From the NCBI GenBank assembly GCA_032207245.1, contig CM063507.1:94574146-94638145 (forward strand): DNA of 64,000 nt, written 5' to 3'. The translations under genes and the position numbers were made by a program. Positions 45,369-57,717 of the stretch are shown here, piece after piece. The stretch's first letter is position 1; the number at the start of each line of letters is the position of its first letter. Source of the stretch: Pardosa pseudoannulata (taxonomy: Eukaryota; Arthropoda; Arachnida; Araneae; Lycosidae). The notes beneath the pieces are model-generated. The model worked only from the letters and a program-made list of their open reading frames with translations. It did no database searches and had not been told where the DNA came from.

Positions 45369-47680
45369 AGCGTGTCACAGGTCCCTTGTAAATTTCTTTT
45401 GACCTCTCTTCCGGAAGAACGACACCTGGATTTCGTCCATCTTCACTTTCGGTTTGCTTCGTCGGATCATGGTACGGCTTCATACGTAAAACATGGACAA
45501 CATCTTTTGGTTTTCTTTTTCGGGAGGAAGGATCGAAATCTTGCACTTCATAGGTAACGTCGGATAGACGGCGCAACACACTTGATAGGGACCGAAATAC
45601 CTTCTTAAGAGCTTCTCTGAAAGACCGACCTTTCGGACCGGGGTATAAACCCATACAAGGTCTCCAGGACTATAAGACACCACTCGGTGCTTAGAGTCAT
45701 AACGTCGACGGTCTTTATCTTGCGCTCTCAGAGTATGCGTTCGAGCCAACTGTCTCGACTCTTCTGCTCTGGAAATGGTCTTGGCTATGTAATCGTTAGT
45801 TGCATCATCAGGGCAGAATGGAAACATCGTATCCAGCGTCGTTTCGGCTTCACGTCCATGGACTAGGTAGAACGGTGTGAATCCTGTTGTCTCCTGCTTG
45901 GCAGTGTTATAGGCGAACGTCACAAATGGTAGAATTTCGTCCCAGTTTTTCTGTTCGGTGTCAACATACATGGACAGCATATCGGCTAGAGTTTTGTTAA
46001 GGCGCTCCGTCAAACCATTTGTCTGGGGATGATACGCAGTCGTCATGCGATGATCGATATTGCACAATTCGACGAGAGCGGAAACAAGCCTGGATTGAAA
46101 AACGGCACCACGATCTGTAATAATGACCCGAGGAGCTCCATGTTTTAGAAGAATCTCTTCGAGCAGGAACTTGGCTACTTCTTCGGCTTCAGCAGTTGGT
46201 AAAGCTTTAGTTATTGCATATCGTGTACAATAATCGGTGCAGACTGCGATCCATTTATTACCATGGGCAGATTTAGGAAATCTCCCAAGCAGATCAATCC
46301 CAATTCGATGAAAAGGTGCGACAGCAGGAGGGATAGAAACCAGGCGTCCAGGTGGTAGTTGTGTAACTGATTTTTTTCTTTGGCAATCTCGGCAGTGCAT
46401 GACATATCTAACAACATTTCGGTACATTCCCGGCCAATAAAATCTTTTCCGGATCCTGTCGTACGTTTTCGCAAAGCCCAAATGCCCTGCGGTAGGCGCG
46501 TCGTGAAAATGTTTAAGTATGTCTGCACGTAGATGTTTGGGAATGACGGGCAACCATGTCTTTCCAGCTGGATCAAAATTCTTTCTGCATAGGACTCCAT
46601 CAATTAACTCAAATTGCCTTTCGGTGGATGATCCGATCTTCGGAAGGATCATTTTTGCTATGTCTGGATCTTTCTTCTGCTCGACAGTGAGGTCTATACT
46701 AGTGGTTACTGCTAAAAATTGATCTTGCGTCTCAGTCTCTTCGTCTACTGGATTCCTCGAGAGAGCGTCGGCATCGTTATGCTTCCTACCCGATTTGTAT
46801 ATTACTGAAAAATTATATTCTTGGAGTCGAAGAGCCCACCTTGCCAGTCGGCCTGAGGGATCCTTGAGATTCATAAGCCAGCACAATGAATGGTGATCTG
46901 TTACAACCGTAAAATGTCTTCCAAACAGGTATGGCCGGAATTTATTGATAGCCCATACGACAGCAAGGCATTCCCGTTCTGTAGTAGAATAATTTTTTTC
47001 GGCCTTTGTCAGGGTCCTAGAGGCGTAGGCTATGACCTTCTCGACTTCATTCTGAATTTGAACCAGAACTGCTCCAATACCATATCCGCTGGCGTCTGTA
47101 TGAATTTCTGTAGGACATCTTTCGTCGAATATCCCCAATACTGGATCAGATGTAAGCGCTTTCTTCAGGTTATCAAAAGCCTCAAACTCTTTAGAACCCC
47201 AATGAAATTTCGCATCGCCTTTCAACAACACCTGAAGGGGCTCGGCAAGATAGCAAAAGCCTTTAATGAACCTTCTGAAGTAGGAGCAAAGCCCAAGAAA
47301 GCTTCGTACGTCATGTAAGTTCTGTGGAGTAGGGAAATTGGTCACGGCTTTCACTTTGTCAGGATCTGGACGGACACCGCTACTGGATACGAGATGGCCT
47401 AGGATTTTTACTTCTTGAGCAGCAAAAAGGCACTTCTTGGAGTTAAGTATGAGTCCAGCTTCTTGAATGAATTTCAGAACTGTCCTTAATCGGATAAGGT
47501 GGTCTTCGTAACTTTCTGAGAAAACTACTATGTCGTCCAAGTAACATAGGCACATAGTCCATTTAATATGGCGTAGCAAATTATCCATCATTCTTTCAAA
47601 AGTTGCAGGAGCATTGCAGAGTCCAAACGGCATGACTTTAAATTCGTATAAACCTTCTGGAGTAATAAAGGCATAATAAT
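45355..47680 (-). pseudogene. Gypsy element 2 pol remains: RT (C-terminal half), RNase H, integrase
   Basis: The main frame, minus strand from 47680 to about 45590, encodes RT from FITPEGLYEFKVMPFGLCN through catalytic YLDD. It continues through RNase H (IHTDASGYGIGAVL, TTERECLAVVWAINKF, VTDHHSLCWL), the HHCC integrase finger (HDAPTAGHLG, CRDCQRKK) and the integrase core (GIDLLGRFP, ITDRGAVFQ, GLTERLNKT), with all catalytic acids intact. A one-base break near 45590 moves the GPY/F-type module and the tail (GPVTRSRSK) to another frame, which ends at 45355. The first residues of the open frame (47726-47681) come from LTR sequence. The element cannot replicate without its lost 5' half. Confidence 0.9.
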
Positions 47681-49054
47681 ACATATTAAAGAAAGATCTA
47701 GAATAATCAAGAACATAAGGAAACAATAAACAACATTTTTAAATTAAAAATCCGTACTTTGGATAAACTGCTATGTCAAGCATCGAACCCACAATCTCCG
47801 AGTCTGGATCGCGTGCTTTGACCATTCGGCCACTGAGATAGTTGGCTAAGCTTCTTTATGCGGCAATATTTGCATTAAATAGATCATGCTAGATGTTATG
47901 ATGAAATTGATTCCAAAGTCTACTTACAACTTGCATTATTTCAGAATAACAGTAAGAAAAAGGAGGTTATTGTACTAAATTTAACTTTTATTTTTGAATT
48001 TCTATACAGAAGTTGGTCAGTATTTTTAAAAATCTATCCGTATTTTTCAGTTATACTCAGTAAACTTAGCATTTTCCAACCTCTGACTATCATTTCCTCC
48101 AGTGAAAATAATAATAATAAAGCATTATACCTCATTTCAAAACAGTTACTTACTGTTTAAGTTACAAATAATTCTAGCATCTTGGAACTTATTCTTCCCT
48201 CTCACATTTAGATAAAACTTAAACTGTAGTATATCTTTTTTTCTTTTACAGGTTACATTTTGAGTGTTTCTCTACAATTGGTGCTGGAGTTTCCAAATAA
48301 ATACTGAATTGATTTTTGTGTTAGAAAGACTTCTTTAATATAGAAATTTTTACTATTATTAATATTTATTAAAAAGGTTAAAGTTCTAATATATGTTTTA
48401 AATATAAAAAATTACATGTATCGTTACTATATCTATATGTACCTCATAATAAAGTGGCCAACAAAATCTGCAGCATTTTATAAAGATCTCTTCTCCTTAC
48501 GGGGTTTACCTACTTTAAGTTAAGATGGATGTCGCAGGGAACTCCCCGGAGGAACCCTAGGGAACTTTAATCATTTTTCTATTTCCTCTCCTCTTGTCTC
48601 CCACTTTTTCCTTTCTTTTTTCTCTCTCGTTGTGGCTACCTCTTCGGAGGGGAGGGCTTTTTTCGTGATGCAATATTCCGTTCTGAACATAGCCTGTCGG
48701 GAGTTGTTAACTGCCCACCTGTTTGCGCGCGCTTGGATATCCGTGTCCTTGGAAATGAGGATCCTGGTAATTGAAGGGCTTTCTCGTGGGGGAATCATCT
48801 AAATGGCATTTCCATTAATGTGGTGAATCTTTTCACACATTTCTTTGACTTTGGCTTCGAGGAAGCGGGGAGTATGTAAGTTCCGGTATGTATCTTTTGG
48901 CTGGTGGACTATACTTGGTTGTCTGCTACAGTTCAAGCGATCGTTTTGTTGACTGTGAGCTTGTAGACCAGGCTAGCACTGATGCAGGATCTTGCATCCC
49001 CTTGTGCTCCATGTGGGTGGTGCGGTTGTGTCCGAACTTCTAATATATTTTATT

Positions 49055-50090
49055 ATGGATCCCTCAAAAAATCATTCCCCCATCAATGAGTCGTGTATAC
49101 TTAATGATACAAATACGGTTTTCTGTTTTTTTTTTTATAATCAAATGCAATGAAGGAAATTTTCATATATCGCCATTTGTAATTCATGAAGTTATTCAAT
49201 CTAATGTAGGAGGAGTACGAAACGTAAAAAAATTGCAATCGGATGATCTTGTGGAGTTACAAATAATATTCAAGTCATCAATATCACTTGAAAATTTGAG
49301 ATCCCAAAATGTCATTGCTGTCCGCCGAATAACCATGCGAAGAGACAATTGAATAATCAACACAAAGCATGTTATCTTGACATTCAAGCTACCTACTTCC
49401 ATAAAAGCAGGATTCTTAAACTGCCCTGTAAGATCCTACATACCGAACCTTTATGTTTTAAATGTCAACAAATTGGACATTCGCAGATGTCCTGCCATGG
49501 GGTCTTTGACCTATGAGCATTGTTCCGACATTGGTCACAGCAGCAAATAATGTACTGCACTATGTAAATGCATTAATTGAAAAGGTGACTATCATGCCCT
49601 AACTGGATAATAGAAAAGGAAATTCAAACTCTAAATATAAAACAGAACATCTCATATCTTGAAGCTCACAAAATAGTGAAATCTTAAACCCCCAAACCTG
49701 GACTCTCTTATTCTGCTGCCATCAAATCTACTAAATCCATAGCCACCGAAACTGACTTACCTGTAAAAGTAATTACTCTCCCCATATCCTCACAATCGCA
49801 CAAAAACTAAATGCCCTGTTTCGCTAGAACCCTCTAAAACTGCCATGCAGGATTCTTTCCATAAAGAAAAAAATGTCAATAAAAAAGTCACTGAAAATAG
49901 ACCTCTAATTACCAAAGAATCAGCTTTTAAACGGAAACAACCCCGTTTTAAACAGAAGAATATCCCTCCCCAGCTATATATATCGACGACTCAATTCTAA
50001 CACTGAATCCTTCAGACTCTGAAGTATCGGAAGAGACTATGGATCAGCCGGATACTGACTCTCCCAATCATTCTAAGGGGACTACTCAAT
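49055..50090 (+). pseudogene. LINE ORF1 remains with CCHC knuckles
   Basis: The ATG at 49055 starts MDPSKNHSPINESC, then frames break repeatedly. Around 49450-49560 a gag-like zinc-knuckle block is readable (CFKCQQIGHSQMSCHG, followed by a second broken knuckle with CSDIGHSS). Low-complexity Ser/Pro-rich sequence follows. The arrangement fits the nucleic-acid-binding ORF1 of I/Jockey/R1-type LINEs. It is not functional. Confidence 0.65.
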
Positions 50091-50117
50091 AATTACCTCT
50101 CAAAATCCTTTTTAAGA

Positions 50118-50738
50118 CCTCGTGGGGGGGCTCATCGGGCTTCCTTTATGAAGATATACAATGCCATCATCCGCTCAAAATTGGATTACGGATGTCCTGT
50201 GTATGGGTCAGCTCGCGTTTCTGTCCTTCAAAAGCTGAACGCCATTCACCATTCCGCTCTTTGATTGTGTTCAGGAGCTTTTAGAACATATGTAGAAAGT
50301 CTTTACGTTGACTGCTGTGACGCTCCTCTTGAATTACGTCGACAGGTGTTATCTCTTCAGTACTACTTCAGAACATCATCTTATGTGGACCATCCCATTC
50401 ATCAACATACACTCAAATATTACCTTACGCGCTTATACAATGGTAGACCTTCTTGTGTTCTGTCTTTTCAGGGAAGGATTAAAGAAATTTTAAGAGATCT
50501 TAACTTCGACAATATAGATACTATACCTACAACTATTGGAATACATCCCTGGCACACTCCTAATTTCACTGTAATAAACCCCTTTCAGTCATTTGACAAA
50601 AGTTCAACTAGTAATATCATTTATCAACAAATTTTTGAAGATTACAAGCAATATTTTAAAAATTACACTCTTGTTTTCACAGATGGTTCAAAATTCACTA
50701 ACTATGTCAGCTGTGTCTATCGATTGTCCCAGGTTTAA
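50118..50738 (+). pseudogene. LINE ORF2 remains: end of RT and start of RNase H
   Basis: Around 50140-50280, across a frame break, IRSKLDYGCPVYGSA and LQKLNAIHHSALRLCSGAFR match the conserved region after RT of I/R1/Jockey LINEs. The open frame 50265-50738 continues with PLELRRQVLSLQYYFR and reaches the RNase H start (LVFTDGSKF), then stops. The rest of RNase H is lost. Confidence 0.8.
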
Positions 50739-51095
50739 AAACCACTGTATTCATTATTTTAACTCTTATTTTATTCATTATTTTAACGTACTAAAGATAT
50801 TTTAAATAATTCGCCTCATCCGAAGCTTTTTCTGTTTTTAAAAGACATTGGCTTTTACCCTCACATCTGAATTTTATGCCTCATCGCTGTTTTTTTACTT
50901 TTGGTTTTATGTCTCTTCTCTACAATGTTTTTGCATTTTTGACTTGTTTATTTTTTATCTTCAGTCATCCTTTTATAGCTGTTTTGACTCGATCATTGTT
51001 GAATTAGTTTAAACTATTTGTTTGGCACAATATGCCACAAGTGGACCCAGTGCCATAAAACTCCATCCAACCAACCAATCATCATTGAACTCACG

Positions 51096-51650
51096 AGTCA
51101 CCGTTTATAAGATTGACGCTTTTACCGACTGAGGTACCGCGGCTTGTTTTTTTAAAAAGGGCATTAAGGGCCGGGTCCTGACTGGAACGTTGCGGCCACA
51201 ACTAGGTCATGTGGGGTCTTGTGGCCGCAACTTTCTGAAATTTGGAAGCTGACTGGAACATTTTCAGGAGTCCGCTCCACAAAGTTGTGGAAGTTGTTCT
51301 AAATATTGTGGGACCTTGGGGAGCTCTCGCAAGCTTCCACAAGTACTTGAGAACCTAAATAAAGATTGTGCGCAGAATTCGCAGATGATATTTGGAAAAA
51401 ATCAGTTAGAGATTGAGAACCCTCAAAATACATTTGATTTTTCTGAAATGGAATTTATCCGATGTTTTAGGATGATTAAAATTGCTGCGACCGAGTTGAT
51501 AAACTTTGGCAGTAAAAATAAAAATGAATTTTTCATAATCAAAATGAAAAGGATTACTAGGAATTACCTCGAAGAGTTCCCAAGCCTCGTCTTTCGAAGA
51601 ATGTCGGTTTGAGAAGTCAGTATTTTATATGCAATTAAGTAAAAGGTAAA
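51096..51650. other. Unassigned, possibly the gag end of Gypsy element 3
   Basis: An open frame at 51316-51612 (98 codons, no ATG in a convincing context) precedes the protease frame. Its Lys/Phe-rich product was not recognised. A pair of related 11-13-mers around 'gctgactggaac' and 'cctgactggaac' occurs at 51178 and 51248. Confidence 0.35.
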
Positions 51651-51688
51651 ACCAACGTTCGATCGCAGGAAAACTAACGCCCCTGCTC

Positions 51689-52045
51689 TTGAAGACGACT
51701 GAGGACAAAGGAGTAGAGATGTGTCGTCTTTTTATTCGTGACAAGGAGAGTGCCACCCAATTTTTAATCGATACTGGCTCCGAAATTTCTGTGATTCTAC
51801 CATTATCAAAAGAAAAAAAAGCTGTTGCAAAGCTGGAACTTTTCGCCGCAAATGGAACCAAAATTAAGACTTATGGGCAAAAGTTGTTAAAATTAGATTT
51901 AGGACTGAGAAGAACATTTGATGGGCCTTTTGTGATAGCTGATGTTAGTAAACCAATAATAGGTATTGACTTTTTATCACACTTTCACCTTTTGGTTGAC
52001 AGCAAAAACCGTAAATTGATGGTATTACTTCATTGTCCTCTATAA
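51689..52045 (+). pseudogene. Gypsy element 3 protease
   Basis: 118 codons. The aspartic protease active site FLIDTGSEISVI lies near residue 30 and the flap/hydrophobic region IIGIDFLSHFHLLVD near residue 90. This is the usual retropepsin layout. The frame ends shortly before RT. Confidence 0.85.
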
Positions 52046-52073
52046 GTGACCCTTTCAATGGTGTCGCGTCACC

Positions 52074-52956
52074 ATGGTTCATGCAGTACAGAATCAGTAC
52101 AAAGTAATCCTCAAACAATTTCCAGATCTTTTGAGACCAATACTCGTCAATAATAAAATCAAAAATCACAACATCGAACATTACGTTGAAACGAAGGAGG
52201 CTCCTGTTACGTCTAGGGTCAGACGGCTCTCAGCCGAGAAATTAAAGACAGCAAAAGCTGAATTTGAGTTTATGTTGCAACAGTGCCTTTGCAGACCGTC
52301 AAAAAGTTGGTGGGCCAGCCTTCTACATCTCTCTCTAAAGAAATCAGGTAATTGGAGACCATATGGAGATTACATGGTTCTTAATGATATCACCATTCCT
52401 GATCGATATCCTCTGCCGTTCCTCACCGACTGTGGTCATATCCTACACGGAAAGAAGATTTTTTCATCCATTGACTAATTAGAGCTTATCAACAGATTCC
52501 AGTGCACGAAAACGACATTCCAAAAACGGCCATTATCACTCCTTTTGGGCTGTTCGAATTCCCATTCATGACATTTGGTTTACGCAATGAAGCACAAACA
52601 TTTCAAAGATTCATGAATATGGTACTATCCGGATTAGACTTTGCATTCTGCTATTTAGATGATATACTAATCTCTTCTCCAGACGAGAGTCACACCGAAT
52701 GCACTTACACACAGTTTTTCAAAGATTAAACGATTATGGTTTGTGTTTCAATGCTGCAAAATGCACTTTTGGTAGTTCTAAACTTAATTATTTGGGATAT
52801 GAAATCATAACTGCAGGAATAAGACCTCTTCCGGAGAAAGTTGATGCCATACAAAAGATACCAGTATCCATATCAGTCTCCAGCTTGCGCAGATTCTTAG
52901 GGATGATCAATTTTTATCACACTTCATTCCAAAGTGTGCCAAGCTTCAACCACTGA
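52074..52956 (+). pseudogene. Gypsy element 3 reverse transcriptase, three frames
   Basis: 52074-52478 holds RT motifs 1-2 (VRRLSAEKLKTAKAEFEFML, KKSGNWRPYGDY, PDRYPLPFL), with substitutions such as 'GDYMVLND' where DYRxLN is expected. A stop and shift follow at FSSID. 52502-52729 contains AIITPFGLFEFPFMTFGLRN and the catalytic YLDD. 52699-52956 contains the thumb/connection (LNYLGYEIITAGIRPLPEKV). Gradual decay is evident. Confidence 0.85.
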
Positions 52957-53000
52957 CCTCACTACTTAGCGGAAGATGCAAAAATAGTAAAATACCGCTA

Positions 53001-53459
53001 GTGTGGACCAAGGATGTTCGCAATGCATTCAAAAACCTCAAAAATGCACTTTGTTATGCTACTACGCTAGTTTATCCCTCACCTGATGCTATTATATCTC
53101 TCACGTGCGATGCTTCTGATACGGCTATCGGTGCCGTCATTCATCAAATCGAACAGGGAGAGATGCGTCCATTAAGTTTCTTCTCACGTTCCTTAACTGA
53201 CACTCAGAGAAAGTACAGTGCATATGATCCCGAGCTCTTGTCCATCTACACTGCAATAAAGCATTTTAAGTACACGTTAGAGGAGAGGTCTTTCAACATC
53301 TATACGGACCACAAATCTATCACCTTCGCCTTTCAACAAAATTTAGTCAAAGCTTCTCCTAGACAAGCAAGACAACTGAGTTTCATTGCTCAATTTTCAT
53401 CGAATATTCGCTTCGTCAAAGGTGAAGAAATGTTGTTGCAGACGCTTTTTCCAGAATAG
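53001..53459 (+). pseudogene. Gypsy element 3 RNase H
   Basis: 152 codons: LTCDASDTAIGAVIHQ (first Asp), YSAYDPELLSIYTAIKHF (Glu) and IYTDHKSITFAF (second Asp), the Ty3-type RNase H carboxylates. The frame ends before the linker to integrase. Confidence 0.85.
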
Positions 53460-53544
53460 ACCATCTCCAATTGATTAAGCAGTTATCGTCGAATTTCAAG
53501 ATGATGACAATTTAGCAATTTAAAAAAATAATCCCAGACTTAGT

Positions 53545-54075
53545 ATGGTTCAGATTCCTATTCCGGACACCGACAAATCGATTTATTGTGACATCTCCAC
53601 CAACATTAACCGCCCTTATATCCCTCCAAACCTTCGTCGACAATTATTTTCTTCTATTCATACCCTATCTCATACAGGGATCAGGAGCACAACAAAATTA
53701 ATGACTAAAAGATTTATATGGCCAAATATCAATAAAGATTGTCAGTTATGGTCTAAGGAATGCTTGGAATGTCAAAGATCTAAGATTCAGACACATACTA
53801 AGTCAGCTCTTATGGATTTCAAAGTTCCACCTGAACGTTTTCAACATGTTCACATTGACATTGTTGGACCCTTGCCTTCATGTCAAGGTTTCAGATACTT
53901 GCTAACAATGATTGATTGTTTTACAAGATGGGTGGAAGCTATCCCTATGGCGGATCAATCAGCAGAAACAGTTGCAAGGGGCATGATCTCAACCTGGATT
54001 TCTCGTTTTGGGGTACCACAACGTATTACATCCGATCAAGGACGTCAGTTTGAGAGCAGCTATTCTCATCTTTGA
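53545..54075 (+). pseudogene. Gypsy element 3 integrase, N-terminal part
   Basis: It contains the HHCC finger ([19 protein letters not shown]) and core motifs [11 protein letters not shown] and ITSDQGRQF. The frame closes before the third catalytic residue (Glu). Frame-broken integrase remains, then the pol tail, continue to 54787. Confidence 0.85.
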
Positions 54076-54810
54076 GGAAATACTTCGGTTTTCGAAAATC
54101 CAGAACAGCAGCATATCGTTCACAATTGAATGGACTGCTTGAGCAATACACAGGACTATAAAGGCAAGTTTGAAATGTCATTTACAACAAAGTAAATCTT
54201 GGGTAGAAACATTACCTTTGGTTCTTCTCGGATTACGCTCAGCACTGAAAGAAGATATAGGATACTCTTCAGCTGAGCTTCTTTACGGAAGACCCCTCTG
54301 TTTACCGGAGAGTTTGTCATCGTGATCTCTAATGTCACACACTCAGAGTTCGTGCAAAGGATACAAAGTATTATCCGTGGCATAAAACCTACTGCAACGT
54401 CTACTCATGGCAATACAACCGTATTGGTTTCAAAAAAACTTTTGAATTGCTCTCTTTTTGAATGTTTTCGTGTAAAATAACGAGGCCTCTTCATCTTTGC
54501 AACCAGTTTATCTTGGGCCTTATGTTATCAAACATCGAACACCAAAGTATTTTGACATTGAAATTAATGGGACTATCAAAAGAATTTGAATTGATAGACT
54601 GAAACCATTTTTTACCATAAAAGAGGATGATGCGCATCCTCTTAAAACTCACAGTCGTGTGGATTATCAAGATCAGCGCACACAGTATGAATCCCCGGAG
54701 AAAATTTCGTCTCCCGTCAATCATAACCACACTACTCGCAGTGGAAGGACCGTCAGGTTTTCATCTCATTTAAAGAATTACATTTCCTAATCGTTTGCAC
54801 TGGGAAGGGA

Positions 54811-54990
54811 GTGTGTAGCGTTCTCTATGTTTTCTCACCTTGTTATTTTTAATCTCCATGCGTGGATACTTTCTTCTACTGGTGTGGCAACATAGTTTTG
54901 TTGCATAGCAACAACCAGATAGATAATAAGAAAAATAAATGTTGTAATTCTCTTCTTGAGTTGTGTCACCCATTTTTCTTATTTAAAGAA
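54811..54990 (+). repeat. Probable 3' LTR of Gypsy element 3
   Basis: It starts TGTGTAGCG directly after a purine-rich tract and contains 'gaaaaataaatgttgtaatt'. The right border is not defined, because no second LTR is available for comparison. Confidence 0.5.
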
Positions 54991-57717
54991 TTAAAGATTT
55001 GTTGTGGCTAAATAGTTGTCATAAATGCCTTTCTACAAATGATTCAGATTCATTGGTTTCATATTGTGGCCTAAAGAATCAGTAATAACTTCGGTAAGTC
55101 GAAAAAGATTCTTTTCGTTTCAATGTATCGTTATAAACAAAATTTGTAGACAATTTTCATCGAGGCTTTACTTTAACATCCAGTGCAGAAATAAAAAAAA
55201 TATTTTTCTTACCAGTTTTTATGGCAAGTGAGTTGCATGCTGCTTTTTATAATCGGAGTTACAGGATTTGAATCCATCTGCTTCCATGGATGTTCATAAT
55301 TAAACTGATTTGGCACTAAGCAAAGCTCTTGAGTAACAAAACAGTAAAGAACATGGCGCTTCTTTCCCATACTAACTTGTCTGAGCAAATAAATTCATAT
55401 ATCTCTGAATAAGTTTTGCAAATCATAATTTTCTTCCTCTGAGAGATCCTTTGAAGACTCTTTAAAAAGACCTTAATTTTCAGTATCCAAACCTGTATGA
55501 ACATTGTATTAGTAGCATTTATGTACTTCTCAATTCCAGATAAGTGAAATCCAAACTTTTTTCTTATCTTTAATTTGCAATTTCTGAATCATAAAAGATT
55601 AAAATTGGTATTTCTAATAACAGGAATAATTTTTAATACAGATGCAGGATTGTGCATAGTACTTGTTGGTGTTGTAAAGCAGAAAACAGCAGTTGCTGAG
55701 TAATTAAAAAAAATGAATAGCTGGTTGTTTCCCTCTTGCATGTTTACAAACCTAGGAGCATAGTTTCATACTTCAAATAAGGCAGTTTATGAATTCCTGT
55801 GGCAATTGCTTAAGAAACACATTTTTTGTATAATATCTACAAAAAGTGACAAAGATGATATAATTAATTTATAATTAAAGTTCTATATATTTCCAGATTG
55901 ACAAAATAAGTATAAATAATGAATAATGAAAGAAACATATAAATTCTACTTTGATGTTTTATAGCCCCAAACACACTCAAATAAATATTGCTTACTTTAT
56001 AGGAGCATTCATTAAGTATTCATCTAGCTTTTTCATCAGAAAGAAAATATGATTTGAAATAAATTGCAGTATAATAACTTATTAGAGTCATTTCTTAAGT
56101 AAAATATATTTGTTCATGAAAAAACTATGTATATGCTTCTGTGCACTATGAAAAGCATTTAATTAACTTTTATAATGTATTAAAACTGTAGAGGGAAGAG
56201 ATTCTTCAAATAATTTTTCCTCTTGTCTAATTAATTTATAGCAGTGCTTTTGCAATAAATTATATGGTTGATAAACTGCATTTTAGTGATTTTGAACATA
56301 TAAATATGCACCTGGTTTGTAGGTTTAATAATTTACTTAATTACAACAATTAATTACTGCTATTATATTAATCCTATAGTCTATGTAAGTAATATTAAAA
56401 TTTATTTTATCAAATTAATTCACTTTCTTTCAAAAGGTAGAATTGCATGGTATTCTTTACTTAGATTTACATAAAATTATAAAATAAGGCAAAACAACTG
56501 CTCGCTACCCATCTTTTATAAACCTAATTGATTCAAAATTACTGTGAGTGTGCAAAATTTCGTGTTTGGCTATTTCTACATTCATACTTTATGTTTCGTT
56601 CATACGTTATGTTCTACATTCATACTTTATGTCACAAACATACTTTATGTTTTTATTTATTTTTGCTTCTTATTTGGAGTTTTTAGAAATAAAAATATGA
56701 ATATGATATCAAATTCAAAAAGAAAAATAATAACAATAAAAAAATAAAGCATCTCATTTGGTCAGAAATGTTATTACTCAAGGAAGTATATTTAAATCTT
56801 AATTTTCTCTTATAAATGCTAAGGTATGAGTTGAGTTGTTATGCTTTCTGATGCTGTTAATGATGTCCCTTTTTCATGCATTAAAATCATGCTAGATCTT
56901 ATGATAAAATTGATTCCAAAGTCTACTTACAATTTGCATTATTTCAGAATAACAATAAAAAAAGGGTTTTTGTACAAAAATTAACTTTTGTTGTTTTCTA
57001 TACAGAAGTAGGTCAGTACTTTTGAAAATGTGTCACAATTCTTTTAGTTTCAATCAGTAAAATTAGCTTTTTCAAACCTCTGACTAGTTTTTTCCCTGTT
57101 AAAATAATAATTAAAAAAAATTATATTTGTACTTCTAAGCAGTTATTCCTGTTTAATTTACAGTTAATATCTAACATCTTAAAACTTATTCTTTCCACCC
57201 ACATTTAGACAAAACTTAAACTGTAGTATATTTTTTTTTTTTTCTTTTACAGGTTACATTCATTTTAGAGTGTTTCACTACAATTGATGCTGCAGTGTTC
57301 AACTAAATACTGAATTGATTTCTGTGTCAGAAGAACTTGTATTTCAGTGTAGAAATTTTTACATTTGTGAATATTTATCACAAAAGTTCAAATTCTAATA
57401 TATGTTTTAAAAATAAAAAAATTACATGTATGAGGGCTATGTCTATATCGGCTTCATAAAACAGTTGTCAACAAAATCTGCAGCATTGTATAATGATTAA
57501 TCCTTCTGATCTTTGTGAGATGGAAAATTTTATAATGTTATGATAGATAGCAGACACTTGCTCAAAAGTAGATCAGATATAATAAAATTGTTGTATACAC
57601 TATATATGCAATGTAATGTCTTAATTTGTAATCATAGGCTTATATATTGTTTAGGAGTATTTGTAGATTAAAATAACTGAAAAACACATATTAATCAAAA
57701 TCGTATTTGTTGCTGAT

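Larger units (their letters stand above)
44954..47865 (-). mobile_element. Gypsy element 2, 5'-deleted, minus strand
   Basis: The target duplication ATATT lies at 44949-44953 and 47866-47870; units A and C give the empty site. The 3' LTR is complete (44954-45293). The 5' LTR is cut to 185 bp (47681-47865) and joined directly to the middle of reverse transcriptase, so the primer-binding site, gag, protease and the RT N-terminus are deleted. A shared 'acatatt' at the junction suggests microhomology-mediated deletion. Confidence 0.85.
43201..48484 (+). repeat. Zinc-finger segmental duplication, unit B (exon lost)
   Basis: 43210-44953 and 47866-48484 are colinear with units A and C up to 'aaaatctgcagcatt' (48470), just upstream of where the zinc-finger exon should be. 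The exon is missing and LINE 5' sequence follows instead. A (TA)n run of about 60 bp lies at 44692-44752. A Gypsy element is inserted at 44954-47865. Confidence 0.8.
48490..51095 (+). mobile_element. LINE retrotransposon, internally deleted (I/R1-like)
   Basis: 48490-49054 looks like a 5' UTR ('gtgcggttgtgtccgaac' just before ATG 49055). An ORF1 remnant, an RT/RNase H remnant and a 3' UTR ending in 'gccataaaactccatccaac' follow. The endonuclease and most of RT are missing between about 50100 and 50130. It begins where unit B loses homology. Confidence 0.7.
51651..54990 (+). mobile_element. Gypsy element 3 remains (protease to 3' LTR)
   Basis: Protease, RT, RNase H and integrase segments lie in order on the plus strand, in at least six frames. 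The final pol tail reads TTRSGRTVRFSSHLKNYIS and stops at 54787. A purine tract 'ctgggaagggag' (about 54800) precedes a probable 3' LTR starting TGTGTAGCG near 54811, with an AATAAA signal near 54935. No 5' LTR was found. Confidence 0.8.
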
